64,000 bases of DNA from JBEEJZ01 sp046046915. GTDB lineage: Bacteria; Pseudomonadota; Gammaproteobacteria; Burkholderiales; Burkholderiaceae_C. Below the pieces are notes generated by a model, which had not been told where the DNA came from, did no database searches, and saw only the letters and a program-made list of their open reading frames with translations. The position numbers and the translations under genes are program-made. The DNA lies in NCBI GenBank assembly GCA_046046915.1, contig JBJOIT010000002.1, positions 66,451 to 130,450 of the forward strand, in the 5' to 3' direction. This document shows, piece after piece, positions 8,141-18,198 of this stretch; the stretch's first letter is position 1, and each line of letters opens with the position of its first letter.

Positions 8141-8956
8141 TTATTTGGCTCGCCCGCGCAGCCATTCCAGCACCATCATCAACATGGCGGTAAACAGGAT
8201 CAGCAGGGTCGCGACAGCTGCGATGGTGGGTGAGATGTTTTCTCGGATCCCGGTGAACATTTGGCGCGGCAGGGTGGTTTGCATGGGCCCCGCCAGAAAA
8301 AGCGTCACCACCACTTCGTCGAACGAGGTGGCAAAGGCGAACAGTGCGCCCGACACCACCCCCGGCGCAATCACCGGCAGCGTGACCCGGAAGAAAGTCT
8401 GCAAGGGTCCGGCCCCTAAACTCAAACTGGCTTTGACCAAATTCTGGTTGAAGCCTTGCAAGGTGGCCAGAACCGTGGTCAGTACAAACGGGGCTCCTAG
8501 TGCAGCGTGTACCAGGACCAGCGCCATGTAGGAGTCAGACAGGCCTACCTTGGCGAAAAACAGATAGGTACTGACACCGACCACAACGATGGGTACCACC
8601 ATAGGTGCGATCAGCAGGCTGGTGATGATGCCTTTGCCGGCAAACTGAACCCTTGCCAAGCCCACTGCTGCCAGCGTACCCAGAACCGTGGCCAGTACGG
8701 TTGCCAGAGGTGCGACGATGAAACTGTTGCGCGCAGCGCGAGCCCAGTCTTCCGATGAAAAAAGCTCCCGGTACCAGCGCAAGGACCAGCTTGGTATCGG
8801 GTATGCCAGAAAGGAGCTGTCGCTGAACGACAGCGGAATGATCACCACGATGGGCAGCAGCAAAAAGCCCAGAACACCTGCACAAGCCAGGCGCAGGCCA
8901 TACCAGCCCAGCTTGTCGGCCAGCGTGTAGTAAGCGGGAAACGAGGGACTCTGCAT
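8141..8956 (-). CDS. ABC transporter permease, PotC/YdcV-like (polyamine/opine/GABA type)
   Basis: A 271-residue inner-membrane permease with about six helices and the binding-protein-dependent transport signature near residues 170-190 (TLQGFNQNLVKASLSLGAGP, the EAA loop contacting the ATPase). It belongs to the PotC half of the spermidine/putrescine-type importers. The upstream permease ends 2 bases before this start, and the ureohydrolase follows after a 16-base gap. Substrate is inferred only from the operon: guanidinobutyrate, GABA or a polyamine. Confidence 0.85.
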   Translation of the reverse strand: MQSPSFPAYYTLADKLGWYGLRLACAGVLGFLLLPIVVIIPLSFSDSSFLAYPIPSWSLRWYRELFSSEDWARAARNSFIVAPLATVLATVLGTLAAVGLARVQFAGKGIITSLLIAPMVVPIVVVGVSTYLFFAKVGLSDSYMALVLVHAALGAPFVLTTVLATLQGFNQNLVKASLSLGAGPLQTFFRVTLPVIAPGVVSGALFAFATSFDEVVVTLFLAGPMQTTLPRQMFTGIRENISPTIAAVATLLILFTAMLMMVLEWLRGRAK

Positions 8957-8958
8957 GT

Positions 8959-10230
8959 TCAGCCCAGGCTCAGTTCTGCTTTGCCGAAGCGGCGATAGAA
9001 GGCATACAGCACCAGGGTGGTGCTGAGTAAAACAGCACCTAGGGCACAGGCCATGCCCCAGTTCACCTCTACGTTGGTGTACTGCGCTACGTAGTAGCTC
9101 AGCATCTGGTCACCCGCGCCGCCCAACAGCGCCGGAGTGACGTAGTAGCCGATGGAGGTGATGAACACCAGCAGTCCACCGGCCGCCAGACCCGGGTAGG
9201 TTTGGGGCACATACACCCGGAAAAACGCCGCCAGGGGAGCGCTGCCCAAAGACACGGCGGCCCGCAGGTAGTTGGGTGGCACAGATTTCATCACGCTGTA
9301 CAGCGGCAGGATCATGAAAGGCAGCAGGATGTGCACCATGGCAATCACGACGCCCAGCCTGTTAAACAGCAATGCCAGGGGTTCGCTGGTCAGGCCGGTT
9401 TCCATCAGAAGACGGTTTACCAGTCCGTTGGATTGCAAAAGCACGATCCAGGCAGCAATACGCACCAGAACGGAGGTCCAGAAAGGCAGCAGGACCAAAA
9501 TCATCATCAGGTTGGCACGTCGCTCGCTCAAGGTGGACAACCAATAGGCCAGCGGGTATCCCAGCACGATGCACACCAAGGTGACCACCGCGCTGATGTA
9601 AAAGGTTCGAAGCAGGATTTGACTGAAGGCGGCCTCTTCTGCCCCCACACGCACGATGTCACCGCGCGAGTCGCGTTTGAGATCCACCGAGGCCAGCAGA
9701 TAGTCGGGTGTCCAGCGCGAGCTGTTTTTGGCGATGGCCCACCAATAAGGCAGCTCGCCCCAGCGGGGGTCGTGCGCGAGCAGTTTTTCTTTGGCTTCAG
9801 AAGGGGAGAGTTTCTCGCCCAATGGCAATGCGCGATAGGTGCCCATGATCAGCGAGCGGGCACCGGGCACCTCGCTGTTGAGTCGCCGGGCCAATACGCC
9901 GGCTTGAGCCGTTTCGGGCACCGCGCCCAAGTCAGCCAGTACAGCCGCATAGGCTTGCTCGGGCGGTAGGGATTGCCTATCCCAGCCCGACAGTGCAGAG
10001 CCCGTTTGGCTGAGGGCATCAGCCACCTCAGGGTTTTCGATGGATCGCACTAAAAGTGCGCCCAGCGGCACCAAAAAAGTGACCGCCAGGAACACCAGCA
10101 AAGGCAGGGTGAGCGCCATGGCACGCCAGCGCCTGCGGCGCTCGACGCGTTGCAACTGCGCTGCCAGTCCCGTACCAGCCAAAGTGGGGCTTGGGCCGGC
10201 CGTGGGGGGCAAGTGCGCGGTCGCTGTCAT
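8959..10230 (-). CDS. ABC transporter permease, PotB/YdcU-like, long form
   Basis: A 423-residue permease, well above the roughly 280-310 residues usual for PotB. After TM1 (about residues 38-60, ALTLPLLVFLAVTFLVPLGAL) there is an inserted hydrophilic segment of some 130 residues, rich in charged and Trp/Tyr residues and probably periplasmic, before TM2 (YISAVVTLVCIVLGYPLAYWL). The remainder is a standard permease with the EAA loop near VPPNYLRAAVSLGSAPLAAF. It partners the PotC-like permease; the insertion may contact the binding protein or ligand (inference). Confidence 0.85.
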   Translation of the reverse strand: MTATAHLPPTAGPSPTLAGTGLAAQLQRVERRRRWRAMALTLPLLVFLAVTFLVPLGALLVRSIENPEVADALSQTGSALSGWDRQSLPPEQAYAAVLADLGAVPETAQAGVLARRLNSEVPGARSLIMGTYRALPLGEKLSPSEAKEKLLAHDPRWGELPYWWAIAKNSSRWTPDYLLASVDLKRDSRGDIVRVGAEEAAFSQILLRTFYISAVVTLVCIVLGYPLAYWLSTLSERRANLMMILVLLPFWTSVLVRIAAWIVLLQSNGLVNRLLMETGLTSEPLALLFNRLGVVIAMVHILLPFMILPLYSVMKSVPPNYLRAAVSLGSAPLAAFFRVYVPQTYPGLAAGGLLVFITSIGYYVTPALLGGAGDQMLSYYVAQYTNVEVNWGMACALGAVLLSTTLVLYAFYRRFGKAELSLG

Positions 10231-10253
10231 GGGCTCACTGTGCTATCAAGGGC

Positions 10254-11285
10254 TTACTGTGCAGCCCAGGCGGCAAAACGCTTTTCAAGCGCTTCACCCT
10301 GGTCAGCCCAGAAAGCGATGTTGAACTGCAGCGCGTCCTTGCCGTTGGTGGGCGAGGTGGGCAGGTCGGCCAGGACCTTGGCGTCCAGCTTGGCCAGGGC
10401 CTTGTTGTTGGTCGGGCCGTAAGCGATGTTGCGAGCGTACTCGGCTTGCGCATCGGCAGTGCTAGCCAGCGCAATGAACTTCATCGCCAGATCCTTGTTG
10501 GGGCCACCCTTGGGCATGACCCAGTAGTCGAGGTCATAAATGCCGCCGGTCCAGGTGATCTTGAGGTTCTTGCCTTCGCGCTGTGCTGCATCAATACGAC
10601 CGTTGTAAACGGTGCTCAACGCCACGTCGCCAGCCACCAGGAACTGGGGAGGTTGCGCGCCGGCTTCCCACCACTGGATGTTGGGCTTGAGTTCTGCCAT
10701 CTTCTTGAAGGCGCGGTCGGCGCCTTCTTTGGTAGCCAACACCTTGTAAACATCGGCACCCTTGACGCCGTCGGCCATCAGTGCGAATTCGAGGTTGTAG
10801 CGGGCACCCTTACGCAGGCCACGCTTGCCGGGGATCTTTTTGGTGTCCCAGAAGTCAGCCCATGTGGCGGGCGCAGTCTTGAGCTTGTCGGCGTTATAGG
10901 CCATGACGGTGGACCAGATGAACACACCCACGCCGCACTCATGAACGGCAGCGGGCTGGAAGTCGGCCTTGTTGCCTACTTTGCTCCAGTCGATCTTTTC
11001 AAACAGGCCTTCATCGCATCCACGGTTGACGTCGGGACTCTCGACTTCGACCACGTCCCAGGTGACCTTCTTGGCTTCCACCATGGCCTTGATCTTGGCC
11101 TGCTCGCCGTTGTATTCGACGGGCACGATCTTGCCGGCGCCGGTCTTCTCGAAAGCCTCAAAGTAGGCCTTTTTTTGCGCGGCACCGTTGGCACCGCCGA
11201 AGTTCACGACGGTGAGCTGGCTTTGCGCCCAGGCGGGCAATACCAGGCCAGCGACCAGGGTCATCACGAGAGGTTTGAGTTTCAT
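10254..11285 (-). CDS. ABC transporter periplasmic substrate-binding protein, PotD/PotF-like
   Basis: A 343-residue binding protein with a Sec signal (MKLKPLVMTLVAGLVLPAWAQ, cleavage after AWA/Q near residue 20). Family stretches include LTVVNFGGANGAAQKKAYFEAF, WDVVEVESPDVNRGC and AYNADKL. A CxxxxC-like pair (VNRGCDEG, VHECGVGV) could form a disulfide in the periplasm. It supplies substrate to the two permeases. PotD-type proteins bind polyamines or related cations; the operon suggests a guanidino or GABA-like ligand. A good ribosome site (GGAGACATCC) precedes the start. Confidence 0.87.
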   Translation of the reverse strand: MKLKPLVMTLVAGLVLPAWAQSQLTVVNFGGANGAAQKKAYFEAFEKTGAGKIVPVEYNGEQAKIKAMVEAKKVTWDVVEVESPDVNRGCDEGLFEKIDWSKVGNKADFQPAAVHECGVGVFIWSTVMAYNADKLKTAPATWADFWDTKKIPGKRGLRKGARYNLEFALMADGVKGADVYKVLATKEGADRAFKKMAELKPNIQWWEAGAQPPQFLVAGDVALSTVYNGRIDAAQREGKNLKITWTGGIYDLDYWVMPKGGPNKDLAMKFIALASTADAQAEYARNIAYGPTNNKALAKLDAKVLADLPTSPTNGKDALQFNIAFWADQGEALEKRFAAWAAQ

Positions 11286-11332
11286 GGATGTCTCCTATTA
11301 GATAAATGAAGTGGAGGAAGAAAGCGCTGGGG

Positions 11333-12409
11333 TCAGCGATACACACGCAGGTGTTCTTGGGGGGCGCGCACTCGAATGCGCTGCCCTGTGATGGGGACAT
11401 TTTGTTGGGCAAGTGCCAGCTTGATGGTGGCGTCGGGTTGACCATCGAGCTGGCAGCGCAGGCGCAGGTGGTCGCCAAAGTACATCAAGTCGGCTACCGT
11501 GGCTTCGAAGCTGTTGGTATCGGCCTCAGTTGCCAGATGCAGGCGCTCGGGCCGAACACCGCAGTGAATGGCATCGCCCGCCTGGGCGCCATTCACATTG
11601 ATGCCCCGTAGCCGGACGCCATTGGACAGGTGCACCTCGCAACTGTCTCCATCAGAGTGGCTGACCGTGCCGTGCAGAACCGTGCTGTCGCCCACGAAGC
11701 CGGCCACAAAGCGGTTAGCAGGCGTTTCGTATAGCTTGTCCACTGTGTCGATCTGCTGAATGGCACCATCATTGAAAACAGCGACCCGGTCCGACATGGT
11801 GAGTGCTTCGGTCTGGTCATGCGTGACATACACGAAAGTCACACCCAGTCGCCGGTGCAAGGCTTTCAGCTCGATCTGCATGTGCTCGCGCAGCTGTTTG
11901 TCCAGAGCGCCCAGTGGCTCGTCCATGAGAACGAGTTGCGGGTCAAACACCAAGGCCCGCGCCAACGCTACGCGTTGCTGCTGCCCACCGGACAACTGTG
12001 AGGGGTAGCGGTCCCCCATGGGGCCAAGCTGCACCATCTCCAGGGCACGTGCCACCTTGGCTTGGCAATCCGCTGCAGACAACTTGCGCACCGTCAGCGG
12101 GTAGGCAATGTTGGCGGCAACAGTCATGTGCGGAAACAGCGCATAGTTTTGAAACACCATGCCGAAGTTGCGTTTGTGTGGCGGCGTGCGGGTGATCGGC
12201 ACCCCGCTGAGGCTGATCTCGCCCGCTGTGGGCGACTCGAAACCCGCCAGCATCATGAGCGTGGTGGTCTTGCCCGACCCCGACGGTCCCAGCAGGGACA
12301 AGAACTCACCCCGACGGATGTCCAGATTCAGATCCCGCACCACCAGGCTTTTACCGTCATAGGTTTTTTGAACACCGGTAAAGCTGACGAGTGCGGGTGG
12401 CTGGGTCAT
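11333..12409 (-). CDS. ABC transporter ATP-binding protein, PotA-like
   Basis: A 358-residue ATPase with Walker A GPSGSGKTT, Q-loop GMVFQNYALFPHMTV, signature LSGGQQQRVALARAL, Walker B LVLMDEPLGALD, H-loop YVTHD, and a C-terminal TOBE domain (GVRPERLHL onward) typical of the PotA/MalK group. It energises the PotB/C-like permeases. It lies second in the operon, after gabT, rather than at its head. Confidence 0.9.
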   Translation of the reverse strand: MTQPPALVSFTGVQKTYDGKSLVVRDLNLDIRRGEFLSLLGPSGSGKTTTLMMLAGFESPTAGEISLSGVPITRTPPHKRNFGMVFQNYALFPHMTVAANIAYPLTVRKLSAADCQAKVARALEMVQLGPMGDRYPSQLSGGQQQRVALARALVFDPQLVLMDEPLGALDKQLREHMQIELKALHRRLGVTFVYVTHDQTEALTMSDRVAVFNDGAIQQIDTVDKLYETPANRFVAGFVGDSTVLHGTVSHSDGDSCEVHLSNGVRLRGINVNGAQAGDAIHCGVRPERLHLATEADTNSFEATVADLMYFGDHLRLRCQLDGQPDATIKLALAQQNVPITGQRIRVRAPQEHLRVYR

Positions 12410-12451
12410 CGTTGGGAGGTCGAAGTAATGAACAAAAGTCTCAGGCCAACA

Positions 12452-13744
12452 TCATGCCATTGCGTCCAGGCTAGCGGACAAGATGGCCATGCCTTCGTCC
12501 AGTACCGCATCGCTGGCTGTCAGTGGCACCAGGATACGGATCACGTTGCCATAGGTCCCGCAGGTCAGCAAGATCAGGCCCCGTGCCGCAGCGTCGTTGG
12601 CAATGCGCTTGGCTAGGTCGGCATCCGGCTGTCGGATGTCCCCATTCTTGAACAGCTCGATGGCTACCATGGCGCCCAGGCCTCGCACATCGCCAATGCA
12701 GTGGTGGCGTTGCGCCAGCGTACGAAGACTATGGGTGAGACGCTGGCCCACATCGATGCTGCGTTGCAGGAGGTTTTCTTTGTCAAACACCTCCATGACG
12801 GCCAGTGCGGCTGCGCAGGCCATCGGACTGCCGGCATAAGTGCCGCCCAGGCCGCCAGGCGCCGGCGCATCCATGACTTCGGCGCGTCCCACCACCGCAG
12901 AGATCGGAAATCCACCCGCCATGGACTTGGCCATGGTGATCATGTCGGGTGCAACGCCGCTTTGCTCGACCGCAAACCAGGTGCCAGTGCGTCCAGCGCC
13001 TGTTTGCACCTCATCTGCAATCATCAGAATGCCGTGGGCATCGCACAGTGCGCGCAGCCGCTGCAGCAGTTCAGGCGGCGCCACGTTGAAGCCGCCTTCC
13101 CCCTGAACGGGTTCAATGATGATGGCGGCCACGCGGCTGGCCTCAATGTCGTTCTTGAAGATCGCTTCGATCGAGGCCATGGCGTCGTCGACGCTCACAC
13201 CGTGCAGCGCGCTGGGGAAGGTGGCATGAAAAACTTCAGCAGGAAAGGGGCCAAAACCGGTTTTGTAGGGGGCGACCTTGCCAGTCATGGCCAGGGTCAT
13301 CAGCGTGCGGCCGTGGTAGCCGCCGGCAAAACAGATCACCCCGGAGCGGCCGGTAGCGGCGCGGGCGATCTTGATGGCGTTTTCTACGGCTTCGGCCCCG
13401 GTGGTCAAAAACAGTGTTTTCTTGGCAAAGTCACCTGGCGCCTTGGCATTGATGCGCTCTGCCAACTCAACGTAAGGCTCGTAGGCCAGCACCTGAAAGC
13501 ATGTATGGGTGTAATGGTCTAGCTGGTCCTTGACCGCCTGGATCACGGTGGGGTGACGGTGGCCGGTGTTCAACACGGCAATGCCGCCGGCGAAGTCGAT
13601 GTAACGACGGCCCTCGGCATCCCAGATTTCCGCGTTTTCACCTTTGGCAATGAAGATCGGGTGACTGTGGCCCACGCCGCGTGGGATGGCTGCCTGGCGA
13701 CGGGCAAACAGGGCGGCGTTGGTCAGGTGCGGTTCGCGTTGCAT
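12452..13744 (-). CDS. gabT: 4-aminobutyrate--2-oxoglutarate aminotransferase
   Basis: A 430-residue class III aminotransferase. Family motifs are FIDFAGGIAVLNTGHRHP, TTGAEAVENAIKIARA, GGYHGRTLMTLAMTGK, IADEVQTGAGRTGTWFAVE, and the PLP lysine in ITMAKSMAGGFPISAV. It moves the amino group of GABA to 2-oxoglutarate, giving succinate semialdehyde for GabD. The frame extends 51 codons further upstream, but ATG 13744 is chosen because GAAGGAAA sits in front and the upstream part runs through the regulatory gap. It is first in the operon and divergent from the MocR gene. 5-aminovalerate may also be accepted. Confidence 0.9.
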   Translation of the reverse strand: MQREPHLTNAALFARRQAAIPRGVGHSHPIFIAKGENAEIWDAEGRRYIDFAGGIAVLNTGHRHPTVIQAVKDQLDHYTHTCFQVLAYEPYVELAERINAKAPGDFAKKTLFLTTGAEAVENAIKIARAATGRSGVICFAGGYHGRTLMTLAMTGKVAPYKTGFGPFPAEVFHATFPSALHGVSVDDAMASIEAIFKNDIEASRVAAIIIEPVQGEGGFNVAPPELLQRLRALCDAHGILMIADEVQTGAGRTGTWFAVEQSGVAPDMITMAKSMAGGFPISAVVGRAEVMDAPAPGGLGGTYAGSPMACAAALAVMEVFDKENLLQRSIDVGQRLTHSLRTLAQRHHCIGDVRGLGAMVAIELFKNGDIRQPDADLAKRIANDAAARGLILLTCGTYGNVIRILVPLTASDAVLDEGMAILSASLDAMA

Positions 13745-13807
13745 GGCATTTCCTTCAGCGGGCAGTTGGCAATCCTGGCCGGGTGGGGCACCGGGGCAGG
13801 GAATGGC

Positions 13808-13872
13808 GCACTGTAGGCTGGTAAGCGGAGTGCAAACATGTACAGTTGCACCCCGTCGCATGATGCACTGTA
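13808..13872. promoter_or_regulatory. Repeated GCACTGTA boxes in the gabT/gabR divergent promoter region
   Basis: GCACTGTA occurs at 13808-13815 and again as a direct repeat at 13865-13872, 57 bases apart. A near-inverted copy TACAGTTGC lies between them at 13841-13849. MocR/GabR-type regulators bind paired direct-repeat boxes as head-to-tail dimers, so these are candidate operators for the neighbouring regulator. This is read by eye only. Confidence 0.45.
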
Positions 13873-13921
13873 TAGCCGTTGCGACCAGTACATACAAACC
13901 CTAAGCCTTCGTCTTTACGCC

Positions 13922-15322
13922 ATGTTTGCCCTCAATCCCCAGTCTTCAACACCTTTGGTCACGCAGGTGGTGGACGGCTTCAGAGGCATGGTCGACGAGG
14001 GAGCGTTGCGTGCAGGGGCCAAGTTGCCCTCGATACGTCAGTTCGCGCACGCCCATGGGGTGAGTGTCTATACCGTCGTCGATGCCTACGATCGCCTGGT
14101 TGCACTGGGTTATTTTCAGTCGCAGGCGCATTCGGGCTTTTTTGTACGCAGTAGGCCCACAGGCGCAGTGTCTGGGGCCGGTCCCACAGGTGCATACAGC
14201 TTTGATTCGATGTGGTACTTGCGGCGTATTTTTGAAAATCGCGCGTTGCGCAGCAAGCCAGGCTGTGGTTGGCTGCCAGGCGACTGGCTGTTTGCCGACG
14301 GCGTGCGCCGCAGCATGCGCAACCTGGCGGCAGAAGACATTGATCAAGGTGGCTACGGCGAACCCAAGGGTTATTTGCCCTTGCGTCAGCTGGTGCGTGA
14401 TTTGCTTGCCGAGCGTCAGGTGGTGGTGTCTGCAGACCAAGTGTTGCTGACCCAGGGCTCCAGCCAGGCCATGGACTTGGCGGCAAGGCGCCTGGTGCGC
14501 CCAGGTGATGCGGTACTGGTGGATGAACCCGGCTATGCCAATCTGCTGTCGGCACTTCGTTTTCTGGGTGCTCAGCTGGTGGGCGCGCCGCGCACCCCCG
14601 ATGGCTACGATCTGGACACGCTGGAGGCGCGTATCGTGGCGCACAGACCTAAAGTGTTTTTTACCCAACCGCGCTTGCAAAGCCCTACCGGGTCGAGCGC
14701 CAGCCTGGCGCACTTGCATCGCGTGCTGCAGTTGGCCGAAAAATATGACTTTATGGTCGTTGAAAACGACATTTACGCCGACCTTGACCCTGACACCCGG
14801 CCATCGCTGGCCAGCCTGGATCAGCTGCGCCGGGTCGTCTACATCAGCAGTTTTTCCAAGACCATATCGCCGAATCTGCGGGTGGGATACCTGGCTGCTG
14901 GGGCCGGTCTGTTTGAGGACCTCGAGCGGCTGAAAATGGTCTCAGGCCTGACGTCTTCCGAGTTCACCGAGCGCCTGGCCTTCGGTGCCCTGACCGATGG
15001 GCGCTGGCGCAAGCACATCAAGCAGCTCAAGGAGCGGCTGGCGCAGGGGCAGCAGCAATTGGCCCAGCAACTTATTGCGCGGGGATTCACGCTTTTTGCC
15101 GAGCCCAAGGCGGGCATGTTCTTGTGGGCACGTCACCCCTCGCTTCAAAACGGTGCTGAGCTGGCCTATAAGGCCGCCGAGCAGGACATTCTGTTAGGGC
15201 CAGGGCACCTGTTTTCGGTGGACCTGTCGCCCAGCCCCTGGTTGCGCTTCAATGTTGCCTGGGCGCAAGACGAGGCGGTGCTGCGCTTTCTGGACGCTGT
15301 AGACACGGTCAAAGCCACCTAA
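13922..15322 (+). CDS. MocR/GabR-family regulator (GntR wHTH + class I aminotransferase domain)
   Basis: A 466-residue fusion. A GntR-type winged helix spans about residues 10-75 (GALRAGAKLPSIRQFAHAHG, TVVDAYDRLVALGYF), then a type I aminotransferase fold from about residue 110 with YGEPKGYLPLRQLV, TQGSSQAMDLAARRL, VDEPGYANLL, and the PLP lysine in SSFSKTISPNLRVGYLAAG. GabR proteins sense GABA as an external aldimine with PLP. Divergence from gabT and the shared boxes suggest it controls the guanidinobutyrate/GABA operon. The frame reaches 13838, but ATG 13922 matches the family start. Confidence 0.87.
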   Translation: MFALNPQSSTPLVTQVVDGFRGMVDEGALRAGAKLPSIRQFAHAHGVSVYTVVDAYDRLVALGYFQSQAHSGFFVRSRPTGAVSGAGPTGAYSFDSMWYLRRIFENRALRSKPGCGWLPGDWLFADGVRRSMRNLAAEDIDQGGYGEPKGYLPLRQLVRDLLAERQVVVSADQVLLTQGSSQAMDLAARRLVRPGDAVLVDEPGYANLLSALRFLGAQLVGAPRTPDGYDLDTLEARIVAHRPKVFFTQPRLQSPTGSSASLAHLHRVLQLAEKYDFMVVENDIYADLDPDTRPSLASLDQLRRVVYISSFSKTISPNLRVGYLAAGAGLFEDLERLKMVSGLTSSEFTERLAFGALTDGRWRKHIKQLKERLAQGQQQLAQQLIARGFTLFAEPKAGMFLWARHPSLQNGAELAYKAAEQDILLGPGHLFSVDLSPSPWLRFNVAWAQDEAVLRFLDAVDTVKAT

Positions 15323-15354
15323 AATTGCCGGCTATCACAAGACTGCCCACTGCC

Positions 15355-17979
<2,625 letters not shown>

Positions 17980-18001
17980 GCGTTTAACGCAATAGGCCGC
18001 A

Positions 18002-18036
18002 AGGCGTCTTGGCTTCGGCCGGGGCGCCTTTTTTCT
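18002..18036 (+). terminator. Intrinsic terminator of alaS
   Basis: A 12-pair stem (AGGCGTCTTGGC with GCCGGGGCGCCT, some G-T pairs) closed by a TTCG tetraloop and followed by TTTTTTCTTTT. It lies 22 bases after the alaS stop. Confidence 0.88.
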
Positions 18037-18059
18037 TTTGCGCTCGTCAAAGTCGCCTG

Positions 18060-18156
18060 TGCACTGCTTTGCGAGAAGTTTGTTTTAGATCAAAGGTCTG
18101 TGCATAAAAGTGCATAAAAATTCACAGTCTCATTTGATGATGTGCATGAAAGTGCA
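18060..18156 (+). promoter_or_regulatory. Three BoxR/BzdR-type TGCA-N6-TGCA boxes upstream of boxB
   Basis: Perfect TGCA-N6-TGCA boxes lie at 18101-18114 (spacer TAAAAG) and 18143-18156 (spacer TGAAAG). A degenerate copy, TGCA-N6-TGCG, lies at 18060-18073. Starts are 41 and 42 bases apart, about four helical turns, so all would face the same side of DNA. TGCA repeats with this spacing are the described operators of the BzdR/BoxR benzoate regulators, which are displaced by benzoyl-CoA. No boxR gene is in the window. Confidence 0.72.
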
Positions 18157-18198
18157 TTTGAGCAATGGTGAATTTTTAACCCACACGGAGACCTACCC

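Noticed and set aside
9065..9100. Another CTACGTAGTAG sequence resembling the scoA operator arm
   Set aside because: It falls inside the permease coding sequence and is explained by Tyr-Tyr-Val codons; only one arm is present.
10191..11309. 372-codon plus-strand open frame
   Set aside because: Antisense shadow of the substrate-binding protein gene.
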